From Candidatus Halobeggiatoa sp. HSG11 (GTDB taxonomy: Bacteria > Pseudomonadota > Gammaproteobacteria > Beggiatoales > Beggiatoaceae): DNA of 64,000 bases. The position numbers and the translations under genes were made by a program. The notes beneath the pieces were generated by a model. The model saw only the letters and a program-made list of their open reading frames with translations, did not search any database and had not been told where the DNA came from. This document shows positions 45,097 to 54,448 of this stretch, piece after piece. The DNA is taken from contig JAUCGL010000003.1 of NCBI GenBank assembly GCA_030378105.1, forward strand, positions 1-64,000, written 5' to 3'. The stretch's first letter is position 1. Every line of letters starts with the position of its first letter.

Positions 45097-45232
45097 TACT
45101 AACACCGTTCTTGAGCTGCCGATAGGTCGGTTTCCAAGATTAAGTTAAGAGATAAGGTGCATGACACTATCGTTTATGCACCCTACCAAATTACAATTTA
45201 TTAATCAGATATATACGGCTTACGAGTTATTC
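45097..45232 (-). repeat. Island repeat copy C (attC-like, 136 bp)
   Basis: Collinear with copy B. On the minus strand it starts GAATAAC (45232-45226) and ends AGCTCAAGAACGGTGTTAG (to about 45099); the last box GTTAGTA departs from GTTRRRY in its final bases. The inner palindrome GGTGCATAAACGATAG...TGCACC is nearly perfect. The vapC start lies about 50 bp beyond the GTTAG end and the methyltransferase stop about 120 bp before the other end. Confidence 0.7.
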
Positions 45233-45354
45233 TATCCACACAGAAACCGCACACTATGATTGTCAAATACACCCATTTCCATAAAAACAACCAAAAAAAG
45301 TCACCAGCACATTGGTTGGACTGACGATAGGAAATCCAACTATGAACTCAAAGT

Positions 45355-46323
45355 TTACCGAAGTACCTTGTTAGGCATTTCAAATATTTCATCCAAGTCA
45401 AACAATGCCGGTTGTTTGAATGTCCCATTTTTACAATAAATAGCAACACTTTCAGCTAAATACTTTGCTTGGTTAATAGGAACAGCATTGCCGATCATCT
45501 GTTCTAAATTTGTTTTTGTACCATGAAACCAAAACGTCTTGGGGAAAGTTTGTAAATAACTTCTTTCAATTGTAGTTAATGGTCGTACATCTTTTATATC
45601 TACACCATTTGGATCACATTTATTGATTTTATAACCAGCCGGAACCGGGCGATTCACACCACGAATCGTTGGACTTGGCTCATCAATTGAAAAAATACCT
45701 CGTCGGTTATAATTCCTTGGATGTCTATAGTAATAATCAGTTCCTAATGAATCACCAAGATAGTCTCTAATCGTCATAGACTTATTTGATAGCCTAGCAC
45801 TAATTATTGCATTTAGTTGATTGTGTCTGTCTCCAATATGACCTACTAAAAAAAATCTAGTTCTTGCTTGAGGTACATCACAATAGGAAGCATCTAATAT
45901 TACAGATGATAAACCATACCCTTCATGATTAAACTGACAAATAATATCTTGTAAAATTTGACTTTTTTTAATTTGTTCTACGTTTTCCATTACAAACCAT
46001 TCTGGCTTAACAGCACACACAATATTAGCAAAATGATATGTTAAACTAGCACGACCAAGAGAAGTATCACGCTTTCCAGCACTTGAAAAATCTTGGCATG
46101 GAGGACCACCCATTATTAAGTCTGGGTTATAAAAATGTATATTTTCAATCGCTTCATTTTCATTTGTTAAATCAATATTATTAATCGGATGGGTAAAATT
46201 GTTTTTATAAACATCAATTGCTGGTTGCCAATTATCATAGGCTGATACAATATCAAATCCAGCCTTTTCAAAGCCTAAAGATAATCCCCCACATCCTGAA
46301 AATAAATCAACACATTTCATCAT
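45355..46323 (-). CDS. DNA (cytosine-5-)-methyltransferase
   Basis: 322 residues with the ordered C5-methyltransferase motifs: I DLFSGCGGLSLGFEKAG (SAM binding), IV GGPPCQDFSSAGKRD with the catalytic cysteine, VI MENVEQ, VIII QARTRFFLVG and X IGNAVPINQAKYLAES. It protects DNA from the partner restriction enzyme, whose gene ends at its start (TAATG overlap). HindVP-type systems recognise GRCGYC; that specificity is only a guess here. The protein is intact. Confidence 0.93.
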   Translation of the reverse strand: MMKCVDLFSGCGGLSLGFEKAGFDIVSAYDNWQPAIDVYKNNFTHPINNIDLTNENEAIENIHFYNPDLIMGGPPCQDFSSAGKRDTSLGRASLTYHFANIVCAVKPEWFVMENVEQIKKSQILQDIICQFNHEGYGLSSVILDASYCDVPQARTRFFLVGHIGDRHNQLNAIISARLSNKSMTIRDYLGDSLGTDYYYRHPRNYNRRGIFSIDEPSPTIRGVNRPVPAGYKINKCDPNGVDIKDVRPLTTIERSYLQTFPKTFWFHGTKTNLEQMIGNAVPINQAKYLAESVAIYCKNGTFKQPALFDLDEIFEMPNKVLR

Positions 46324-47372
46324 TAAAATAACTCCGGTGAGTTATAAATGATGGCATCAAATCTACGTTCTGGACTAAGCATATTTTGACCTCCACCAAG
46401 AATAATATTTTTGATTTCAGTTTTAGAAATTATTGGATTTTTTAATCTGGGGCATGACATATACTGATTGGTTACATTTCCAGCAGACGCAAATGCTTTA
46501 TCATTTTTTGTATTGTACGAGAGATTGTCTATAATACTTTCATGGTTGAATTTTCCGTGATTTTTAATCTCCAACAACATTTTAAATAGCCAAATAGCCG
46601 TTCTTGTTTGCCTTGTTATTTTATTAGCATTTGGATTATTATTAGCTATTTTAGAAATAAAATGACTAAAACCTGCATCACTCCAAACAAAAACATCTAA
46701 ACATTGGGAGGCCAATTTTGGAGATTTTCCTTGTGTTTTCCAAATTGGTTGCAGTAAAAAAGGAGATTGATTTTTTTCTAGTACAAATGATATGGATTGG
46801 ATTGTTTCAATAATTTGTTCAATATTGGCTAATACTTGTTTTGGCTCACTCCAATCATTAATTTCAATCTGATGAATATATTTTCCTATCTGATTTGGAA
46901 TATTAGATGCGATACTACAAGCTAAATACGCAATTGTATCTGGTCTAACTACAATTTCACTTCCATAACCGTCATCATTCAACTCACAGGTCGTATTATC
47001 AGGAAGAGCTGTTAATTTTACCTCAAGACCTGATAAACATTCTCCCGTACTCTCTTTTTGAACAACTAAATCTGTTCTTGGTAATGCTCCCACCACATAC
47101 TTTTGATAAGGTGTATGTTGTGATTCAAAGGCGAAATACAAATCATTACTATCAGCAGGAATTTTGAAAATACTTTCAATAGGTATTGAAGTTGGACAAA
47201 AACTATTTTTTTGTATAGATAAATAATTTGCTTCAAATCCTTTTGATGCAAGATAACAGCACAGTGAAGCGGGAAAGGATGAGTTAAATTGATTCTTTCC
47301 CCAAGCTTCCTTGCTATTAAAATCTCTATTTGTTTTTTTCAAACCAAATAAACTTGGTATTTTTATATCCAT
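46323..47372 (-). CDS. HindVP-like type II restriction endonuclease
   Basis: 349 residues. The blocks LYFAFESQHTPYQKYVVGAL, PRTDLVVQ, CLSGLEVKLTALPDNTTCEL and GYGSEIVVRPDTIAYLACSI match what I recall of the HindVP family; D...ExK (LGLEVK-like) is a plausible PD-(D/E)XK catalytic core. It is coupled to the methyltransferase by a one-base overlap, with the restriction gene first. Its ATG follows directly after the stop of a DUF2188 remnant. The family call is from memory of motifs, without a search. Confidence 0.72.
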   Translation of the reverse strand: MDIKIPSLFGLKKTNRDFNSKEAWGKNQFNSSFPASLCCYLASKGFEANYLSIQKNSFCPTSIPIESIFKIPADSNDLYFAFESQHTPYQKYVVGALPRTDLVVQKESTGECLSGLEVKLTALPDNTTCELNDDGYGSEIVVRPDTIAYLACSIASNIPNQIGKYIHQIEINDWSEPKQVLANIEQIIETIQSISFVLEKNQSPFLLQPIWKTQGKSPKLASQCLDVFVWSDAGFSHFISKIANNNPNANKITRQTRTAIWLFKMLLEIKNHGKFNHESIIDNLSYNTKNDKAFASAGNVTNQYMSCPRLKNPIISKTEIKNIILGGGQNMLSPERRFDAIIYNSPELF

Positions 47373-47530
47373 TTAATTCATCCGAGCCAACAAAATATTA
47401 ACTTTTTGTTTTTTTAGGGTCATTTCCATAGCTATTTTTTGCTCTTATTTTGTTATTGTCTTCCCTATGAACCGAAACTTCCGAACCTGCTTTTTTTGCA
47501 AGTTCACGAGTAGCTTGAAATACTTTATCC
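47373..47530 (-). pseudogene. DUF2188 protein remnant
   Basis: The minus-strand frame reads QDKVFQATRELAKKAGSEVS, VHREDNNKIRAKNSYGNDP and KKQKVNILLARMN, the C-terminal half of DUF2188 proteins (ending typically SYGNDP plus a basic tail). Its stop TAA touches the ATG of the restriction gene. The N-terminal half is cut off by a GC-rich 67-bp insertion at 47527-47593. Confidence 0.7.
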
Positions 47531-47593
47531 TGAGTGCAGCCCGACCGTAGCGACTTGGAGAAGTGTAGGGAAGGGCGGACGTTTCATCAGGAT
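47527..47593. repeat. 67-bp GC-rich insertion with inverted ends
   Basis: ATCCTGA (47527-47533) and TCAGGAT (47587-47593) frame a segment (GTGCAGCCCGACCGTAGCG...) clearly richer in GC than its surroundings. It interrupts the DUF2188 frame. It may be a tiny non-autonomous element; no second copy is in the window. The rest of the gap to 47743 is AT-rich without a supported gene. Confidence 0.5.
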
Positions 47594-47743
47594 AACTAGT
47601 TATTATCAGGCATACTGGCCTTAATATTCACAGTTAAATCAGGTATATCAAAAAATATCCAACATACCTTATAAACAACATAATAATCCCTTTCAAATTA
47701 TAAATCAAGATTCGTTAAGGTGTATTAAGCAAAGTATCACACA

Positions 47744-50700
47744 TCAATGCCGAGCCATATTTTCCACCCGAAATTGCAATGGCGAAGTTCCCGAAATCAC
47801 TTGCAAAGTTGCACTGAAAGTCTCCGAACCAATTGCTATCGAAGGAATTTGTACTTTACCAATATCAGGATTAAATTGAAGTAAATCAATATTTTCAGTT
47901 ACTATCGCTGGTTTAACCGAATCCAATACAAGAATTATTTCCGGCTCAATACTTAACAAAGTTAAATAAGCTTGATAAGTCTCTGTTCCAACTCCAATAG
48001 CTGGAATGTGAAGTGTATTTGAACTAAAAGAGACATGTTGACCTTGAACAGTCAAAATAATTGGTTGTGCTTCCGTAACAAAACCACTATTATCTTCCGC
48101 TTTAAAAGTCACCACATACTCGCCGGGAGTCGTTAACTGATTAAAATTACCTTGCCATTGATTATCATCTTTTCTACGCAATCCAAACGATGGTGAAAGA
48201 TGCAAAATAGGTGTTGGTAATAGCGAATAACCCTGCTCATTACGTTGACCAGCAACTTCAGGCGTTATAACGGAAGCCCAAACATTACGCACACTGCCAC
48301 CCATTATATTGGATTGTACACTGAAATCAATTGATTGCCCCATATTGAAAAAACCACCCGGCATTTGAGGAATCAGCGTCAATACACCCGGCAATCCACC
48401 CCAACAACCATTTAAACATAAATTCTGAGCCAAACTACCATCAGCAAAATCATTTAACTGTGGACGTTGTTGATTCAACGGTGCATGGTAAGTAGATATA
48501 TTGTCTGTTACTTCATTAAAAGCTTGCCAAAAACTATCACCTCGCCGCAAATTATCAAAATAGCGTTTCAAGAAAGAAGTACGACCCAAATCACTGTAAT
48601 AAGCTAAGTTTTCATCGGTACTACTTATTATTAACCGATCCTGACCAGCCAACGTTGGTACAAGCGTACCGGTGTGACAAGCTTCCAACAGAACCACAAT
48701 TTTATTCTGCGTAGCATCCTGATAATCATCTAACAAAGTTTTTAAGGCTTCGGCTGAAAGAGTTTCAGTTCCTAATGGATTGAGAAGTAACTCTCCGGGT
48801 AAACCATGATCAATAAAAACTACGATTAACGGTTGATCAAGAGAACCTTTATTTTTCGCCCAATTAAAAGCTAGTTGAATATCTGCAACAGTCACATCAC
48901 GAGGTTGTTTAGTACCATCACGCAACTCTCTTAAACTAACTGGAGCATCAATAACATTAAAATCAGCCTGTGCATCAGCATTAAAATCTAAATCCGGTTT
49001 GTAAGATAAAAAGTAAATTTCATCGTTATCATAACCTCTTGCATGAAGATTGTGATAAGCATAAGTTGCCATAAAATCAACAGCTAACGCCTGATTATAA
49101 CCACTTCCAGCCCCGTTTGGATGAATTATGATAGCTGCCCGAGTATTATTGAGCAATTCCGTTTGAATATTTTCATCATCTATGGTTTGGATTAAAGATT
49201 GTTTTTGACCAAAATTTAAATGAGCCAATCCACCATCAGTACTTACCCATAGTCCACCTTTATCATCAAAATCAAGAGAATAGATAAAATTGCTTGGCAA
49301 TCCAGAGTTATTGGTATTAAATGTTGTCCATTTACCACTTGCATCAAGATGTAATAAACCACGTTTTGTCCATGATAATGCGGCTTTTTCTTGAATAGAA
49401 GCTGTACCTATCCAAATACCTCCACTATCATCAGGAAGCAAAGCATTAATCCAATTACTTGATAATGTTGTGTTATCCATATCAAAAACTGTCCATTGGC
49501 CTTTTGCATCCACACGAGCCAAACCACCTTTATTTCCTATACCACTTGTTCCAATCCAAATATTATCTTGCTTATCAACTACAAGAGCCGTTATGAAAAA
49601 ACTTGGTAATTCTGAATTAGTTACGTTAAAAACTTTTCCACTACCATCGTCCTCAAGACGGGTCAAACCACCAGCAGTACCAACCAAAAGACGGTCATCA
49701 GCATCAAAACTAAGTGCAAAAATTTGGCTATTTGGTAGTATTGAATTGTCAGGATTAAAAATCTCCCAGTTACCATCAGCATCAAGCCGAGCTAAACCAC
49801 TATCAGTACCTATCCAAAGATGCTCTTTGCCGTACAAAGAATAGACGGTATTATCTGGTAATGGTGAATTGTCAGTATTAAACACTACCCAGTTACCTTC
49901 AACGTCAAGCTGGGACAATCCGCCTCCATCAGTACCTATCCAAAGATTATTTTTCTCATCAAAAAACAAGGAAATAACTTTATTGTTGGGTAGCGGTGAA
50001 TTGTCAGTATTAAATACGTTCCAATTACCAACTGAATCAAGATAACCAAGGCCAGCATTAGTTCCCATCCAAAGATTATTTGTTGAATCAAAAGTAACAT
50101 AATTAATACCACTACTTGGTAAACCTGATTCAAAATTGGTTTTATTGTTGTCATTATCAAGGTGAACCAAACCACCATCGTTAGTACCAACCCAAACTCC
50201 ACTGGCATTATCAGAATGTAAGGAAGTTACCCAATTATCAGGTAATTTAGAGTTGGCTTGATTAAAAACTGCTCCTTTACCATTAATATCAAGATGGCTT
50301 AAACCACCATTTTTTGTACCAACCCAAATACCATTTTGACCATCTGGCTGTAAGGACTCAATTTCATCATCCAATAAGTCCGAGTTATAAGTATAAAATA
50401 CCTTCCAATTGCCATCAGCATCAAGATGAGCTAAACCTCTTTTGTGCCGCTTTGCCCATAAACCACCACTACCGTCAGAAAATGTTGGAGGGACTATTTT
50501 ATTTAAACCAGTGTTGTATGTGCTTAAATTAGTCCAGTTACCTTCAGCATCAAAATGAGCTAAACCATGCATATAAGTACCAATCCACAGCCCATCTTTA
50601 CCGTCAGATAGAAGGGTTTGTATTTGATTATTTGGTAATTCGGTTTGATTTTCATCAAAGATTGTCCACTGCCCATCAGCATCAAGATGAGCTAAACCAC

Positions 50701-52756
50701 CTCCATTAGTACCAATCCAAATACCACCCTGATTATCAGCAAGTTGGGCTTCAATAAAATTATGTGGCAAATCTGAGTTATCTTGGTTAAAGATAGTCCA
50801 TTGACCTTTAGCATCAAGGTGAGCTAAACCACCTCCATTAGTACCAATCCAAATACCATCCTGATTGTCAGTAAGTAGAGATGTAACTCGATTATTTGGT
50901 AAAGCTGAATTATCTTGATTAAAGATAGTCCACTGACCTGTAGCATCCAGATGAGCTAAACCGATATCGGTTCCTGCCCATACACCACCCTTGCCATCAA
51001 CTTGTAGTGCGAGTACAGAATTGCCGGGTAACTCTGAGTTATTGGGGTTAAAGATGTTCCAATTACCACCATTGTCCAGATGAATTAGATTATTTATTTC
51101 TATAATATTATTATCACGATCTGATAAACTTGGTGTGCCGATCCAAACACCACCTTGTTGATCCGAAATAAGGGAGTGAATATATTTGTTGGGTAATTTT
51201 GAATTAGCTGGATTAAAAACGCTCCAGTTACCGTCAACATTTCGGTGAGCTAAACCTTCACTATTAGTAGCTATCCAAAGACCTCCGTTATTATCGGGAG
51301 CTAAAGAAATTATATAATTTTCAGGCAATTGTGAATTATCTTGATTCAGAACTGTCCATTGTTCTTTACTATCAAAGTGGGCTAAACCGTCACCACGAGT
51401 GCCGACCCAAATACCATTTTGACCATCAGAAAGTATGGAATTAATAGTATCTTGTGGTAATCCGGATATATTTGGCTCAAAACTAGTCCAATTATTATCT
51501 GCATCCAAATGGACAACTGTGTTCCAATATTGCTCATAGCTTGAATAGTTTTCTCCCATCCAAATACCACCGTTATTGTCGGAAAAAAGAGAGGAAATAT
51601 AATTGCTTGGTATTTTTGAGTTGTCTTGGTTCAAGATAGTCCAATTATTATCAGTATCAAAATGAACTAAACCACTAGTTTTAGTACCAACCCAAAGTCC
51701 ATTTTTTTCATCTGAAAGTAGGAAATTAACTTGATCTTCTGGCAATTGTGAGTTGAATGCGTTAAAAATAGTTGCATTACCATCAACATCTAAATGGATT
51801 AAACCTTGATTGTTACTTCCGGCCCAAATTCCACCTTGCTGATCAGAAATTAAGGATTTAACTTCATTATATGGCAGTTCTGAATTAGTTGAATTAAAAG
51901 TAGTTAAAGTGCCATTGGCTTTTATGTGAACCAAACCGAAGTGACTCCAACTATCAGTATAATATTCATCACTTGTTGTTCCTATCCAAACTCCACCATT
52001 ATTATCGGAGTGAAGAGATTTAATTTTATTAGACGGTAATCCATCAATACTTGTATAAATACGAATTAATTGACCAGTATTTGCTTCTCGCTGCTCCAAT
52101 CCACCAGTTGTTCCCACCCAAAGATTAGTTTTTCCTAATAGGGTTGTTGTTATGGTACGCCGGCTGGTAAAGACTTCCCAAGTAGCGTTGTCAGCAGTTT
52201 GAGTTTGGGTAGCCATTCCTTCGGCTAATACTGTGATCTTAACTACTCTCAAATTACCGGCTTCATCTAATATTGTCACCACATCTGCACCTGTTTCGGC
52301 TGGTGCAAGGTAAGTTACCCGATGGCCTATTCCTTGAATTTGACCTCTTATTGGAGTCCAAGTAACCTCGCCATTGGTGCCGGATACTGATAGAGTTATT
52401 TGCTTATTAACGGCAACCATTGCATTTGTTGGTTGGACTATTAGGGGGGATATTGTGATTTTGATAGCTCCGAAGTTGCCAGCTTCGTCTAATACCACAA
52501 CGGCATCTGTACTTGCTCCTGTTGGTGCGATGTAGTTAACTTGATTACCACCAATTCCTTGAATCTGTCCTTTGGTTGATGTCCATGTCACCTTGCCACT
52601 TGTACCAGAAACTGATAAAACGATTTGTCCACCACTTTCAACAACTGGTGTTGGTGGTTCGATTGTTAAATCTGCGGCGTGAACTATTTTATTCCAGCCA
52701 ATGAATGCCATGCAGACAGTCAAAACGATAATTAAATTTTGGAAGTTGTATTTCAT
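47744..52756 (-). CDS. Giant secreted propeller protein with C13-type (legumain-like) peptidase domain
   Basis: 1670 residues from the ATG at 52756 (an ATG 19 codons earlier lacks a signal-peptide fit). A signal peptide (MKYNFQNLIIVLTVCMAFIG...HAAD) is followed by two Ig-like/bacterial surface domains (about 30-180). Roughly two dozen 40-45-residue two-component-regulator-propeller repeats follow (about 190-1200), each like LPNNRVTSLLTDNQDGIWIG, then GGLAHLD and W-FN. A caspase-clan peptidase domain comes next (about 1205-1450) with catalytic His in VFIDHGLPGEL (about 1316) and Cys in LLEACHTGTL (about 1358), then C-terminal beta domains. Exported; substrate unknown. The gene stands alone between the island and a divergent lipoprotein gene. 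Confidence 0.85.
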   Translation of the reverse strand: MKYNFQNLIIVLTVCMAFIGWNKIVHAADLTIEPPTPVVESGGQIVLSVSGTSGKVTWTSTKGQIQGIGGNQVNYIAPTGASTDAVVVLDEAGNFGAIKITISPLIVQPTNAMVAVNKQITLSVSGTNGEVTWTPIRGQIQGIGHRVTYLAPAETGADVVTILDEAGNLRVVKITVLAEGMATQTQTADNATWEVFTSRRTITTTLLGKTNLWVGTTGGLEQREANTGQLIRIYTSIDGLPSNKIKSLHSDNNGGVWIGTTSDEYYTDSWSHFGLVHIKANGTLTTFNSTNSELPYNEVKSLISDQQGGIWAGSNNQGLIHLDVDGNATIFNAFNSQLPEDQVNFLLSDEKNGLWVGTKTSGLVHFDTDNNWTILNQDNSKIPSNYISSLFSDNNGGIWMGENYSSYEQYWNTVVHLDADNNWTSFEPNISGLPQDTINSILSDGQNGIWVGTRGDGLAHFDSKEQWTVLNQDNSQLPENYIISLAPDNNGGLWIATNSEGLAHRNVDGNWSVFNPANSKLPNKYIHSLISDQQGGVWIGTPSLSDRDNNIIEINNLIHLDNGGNWNIFNPNNSELPGNSVLALQVDGKGGVWAGTDIGLAHLDATGQWTIFNQDNSALPNNRVTSLLTDNQDGIWIGTNGGGLAHLDAKGQWTIFNQDNSDLPHNFIEAQLADNQGGIWIGTNGGGLAHLDADGQWTIFDENQTELPNNQIQTLLSDGKDGLWIGTYMHGLAHFDAEGNWTNLSTYNTGLNKIVPPTFSDGSGGLWAKRHKRGLAHLDADGNWKVFYTYNSDLLDDEIESLQPDGQNGIWVGTKNGGLSHLDINGKGAVFNQANSKLPDNWVTSLHSDNASGVWVGTNDGGLVHLDNDNNKTNFESGLPSSGINYVTFDSTNNLWMGTNAGLGYLDSVGNWNVFNTDNSPLPNNKVISLFFDEKNNLWIGTDGGGLSQLDVEGNWVVFNTDNSPLPDNTVYSLYGKEHLWIGTDSGLARLDADGNWEIFNPDNSILPNSQIFALSFDADDRLLVGTAGGLTRLEDDGSGKVFNVTNSELPSFFITALVVDKQDNIWIGTSGIGNKGGLARVDAKGQWTVFDMDNTTLSSNWINALLPDDSGGIWIGTASIQEKAALSWTKRGLLHLDASGKWTTFNTNNSGLPSNFIYSLDFDDKGGLWVSTDGGLAHLNFGQKQSLIQTIDDENIQTELLNNTRAAIIIHPNGAGSGYNQALAVDFMATYAYHNLHARGYDNDEIYFLSYKPDLDFNADAQADFNVIDAPVSLRELRDGTKQPRDVTVADIQLAFNWAKNKGSLDQPLIVVFIDHGLPGELLLNPLGTETLSAEALKTLLDDYQDATQNKIVVLLEACHTGTLVPTLAGQDRLIISSTDENLAYYSDLGRTSFLKRYFDNLRRGDSFWQAFNEVTDNISTYHAPLNQQRPQLNDFADGSLAQNLCLNGCWGGLPGVLTLIPQMPGGFFNMGQSIDFSVQSNIMGGSVRNVWASVITPEVAGQRNEQGYSLLPTPILHLSPSFGLRRKDDNQWQGNFNQLTTPGEYVVTFKAEDNSGFVTEAQPIILTVQGQHVSFSSNTLHIPAIGVGTETYQAYLTLLSIEPEIILVLDSVKPAIVTENIDLLQFNPDIGKVQIPSIAIGSETFSATLQVISGTSPLQFRVENMARH

Positions 52757-53167
52757 GATAAATATTGCTTTGGTTAATGGTTTATTAAATCTGTATTTTT
52801 TTAAGTATAGCAAATATTAATGGTAATCTTAACGCAAATGTTGTATTCGTTTTAAAAATTTATTAAGTATCAAAAAGTTAAGGAACGACTCAAAGACTAA
52901 AGATTGATGGTCTTGTTGAAAATTATTCTCTGAAAGCTTAAGTTTTTAAGTATTGCAAAAATATTGTATCATCCTTTATTTTTTAAGAAATATATTTTAT
53001 AATTAATAATTTACAGTAATTTAATTTCTAAATATTTGCTTAACTTATTAATAAATAAGTATTTTAGAAATACTCTTGAAATAATTTAGTTAGTTATTAT
53101 TTTAAATGATAATTACTTAAATTTTGAATATTTAATTTGAAAATTATATTTTTTAACTGGAGACATT
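52757..53167. other. 411-bp AT-rich divergent promoter region
   Basis: It lies between the propeller gene (minus) and the LEA14-like gene (plus). It is extremely AT-rich with many TAATTT-like tracts; I can point to no single reliable promoter, frame or repeat. CTGGAGA before 53168 is the ribosome binding site of the plus-strand gene. Confidence 0.5.
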
Positions 53168-53632
53168 ATGTATAAGTTATTTAAATTTAGTACTTCCTTA
53201 ATTATAATAGGTATATTAACAGCTTGTGGCAATATGCCGTTAAAAACTTTTACCCCTGAAGTTAGTTTGCAAGGGTTTAAATTAATGAACTTAGGTTTGT
53301 TAAAACAAGACTATCGGCTTAAATTACAGCTTAAAAATCCAAATCCAGTCCCAATTCCCATAAATGGTTTGAATTATAAATTGGAACTTAATGGTCAAGA
53401 ATTCACTAATGGTAGCAGCGATAAATCTGTTACTATTCCTGCTAATGGAGAGGAATTTTTAGAAATTGACGTGACTAGTAATTTATTAAGTACAATTGGC
53501 CAATTCAAAGATTTGAAAAGTTTGCTCAATAGAAATTTTGAATATAACTTATCCGGTGATATAAATGTGATAGATGGAACTACTGCAATTCCTTTCACAT
53601 ATAAAGGCGATATTTCTTTGTTGCGAAATTAA
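53168..53632 (+). CDS. LEA14-like lipoprotein (WHy/LEA type 2 domain)
   Basis: 154 residues. A lipoprotein signal (LIIIGILTACGNM) places lipid on Cys20. The domain LQGFKLMNLGLLKQDYRLKL, QLKNPNPVPIPINGLNYKLE and NGQEFTNGSS with IPANGEEFLEIDV fits the LEA type 2/WHy fold, whose NPNP motif is diagnostic. Bacterial members are envelope proteins of unclear function, linked to stress or desiccation only by homology. A good GGAGA site precedes it; no operon partner. Confidence 0.85.
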   Translation: MYKLFKFSTSLIIIGILTACGNMPLKTFTPEVSLQGFKLMNLGLLKQDYRLKLQLKNPNPVPIPINGLNYKLELNGQEFTNGSSDKSVTIPANGEEFLEIDVTSNLLSTIGQFKDLKSLLNRNFEYNLSGDINVIDGTTAIPFTYKGDISLLRN

Positions 53633-53717
53633 AAATATTAAGGAAACAGTTCTTAATTATTTTATCTACTGTTTAAGTTAAGCAGGTAGCTGTAATTAAT
53701 TTAAGAAAATAAAGTTT

Positions 53718-53793
53718 TTGGAGTTCAAAGCGTTAGCTTTGTTAAGATTTAATTTATAATTCAATAATATCAAAGCTTCGCTTTGGACTCCAA
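53718..53793. repeat. 76-bp palindromic repeat
   Basis: TTGGAGTTCAAAGCG (from 53718) and CGCTTTGGACTCCAA (to 53793) are inverted copies with one extra base, and smaller AAAGC/GCTTT arms nest inside. It lies between the LEA14-like and OmpA-family genes, which point the same way, and could end transcription of the former or be a dispersed palindrome. Confidence 0.7.
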
Positions 53794-53881
53794 TAAATTT
53801 TTTTGGTTTAAGTGGAGCAAAAAATGTTAATATACCTTTGTGTACCTACTTAATAATCTGGTTTTTTGAAAGGAGAGACAA

Positions 53882-54448
53882 ATGCGTTTTAATATTTTAT
53901 TAGGACTACTGACAATTTTATCGTTAAATACAACAATGGCTAACGATTGGAATAATAATTGGGATAATCATTATTTAATTGATTCTCAAGGAAATCCGGT
54001 TGTGACACGATATTATGAATGTGTTAAAACCCCTCAATCACCTAATACAACTTTTATGTGGCCAGATAGATGTTATAGCTATAGTCAAGCTGGAGGTAAT
54101 ATTAACATTCAGACAGTTAATTTATCTGGGGATATATTATTTGCTTTTAATAGAGCAGTCTTAAGTCCGCAAGCCGGAGATATTTTAAGAAGCTTCGTTA
54201 CTCAAACCAATATATATGCTCTGCAAAGTATGACAGTCATTGGTCATACAGATAGTATTGGTTCAGAAGCATATAATCAGAGATTATCTACTAGACGAGC
54301 AGCTAATGTGACTAATTATTTAATGAGATTAGGGGTTCCTAGAAATAAGATTGGTTATTATGGTGCGGGTGAATTAAATCCAATTATGTCAAATAATAAT
54401 GAAATGGGACGAGCCCAAAATCGTAGGGTGACAATCCAAATTCAATAA
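53882..54448 (+). CDS. OmpA-family peptidoglycan-associated protein
   Basis: 188 residues with a signal peptide (MRFNILLGLLTILSLNTTMA). The C-terminal OmpA domain (about 75-188) includes GDILFAFNRAVLSPQAGDIL, MTVIGHTDSIGSEAYNQRLS, TRRAANVTNYLM and ENNR-like GRAQNRRVTIQI, which bind peptidoglycan diaminopimelate. The N-terminal part is short and asparagine/tryptophan-rich (NDWNNNWDNHY), too small for a barrel. AGGAGAG precedes the ATG. Its stop overlaps ftsE by one base, so it may work with the FtsEX division complex in the periplasm. Confidence 0.88.
   Translation: MRFNILLGLLTILSLNTTMANDWNNNWDNHYLIDSQGNPVVTRYYECVKTPQSPNTTFMWPDRCYSYSQAGGNINIQTVNLSGDILFAFNRAVLSPQAGDILRSFVTQTNIYALQSMTVIGHTDSIGSEAYNQRLSTRRAANVTNYLMRLGVPRNKIGYYGAGELNPIMSNNNEMGRAQNRRVTIQIQ

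Noticed and set aside
45049-45105. Upstream start of the VapC-like gene
   Set aside because: The extra 19 codons reach into the island repeat; MQQVYIETSVIS is the usual family start.
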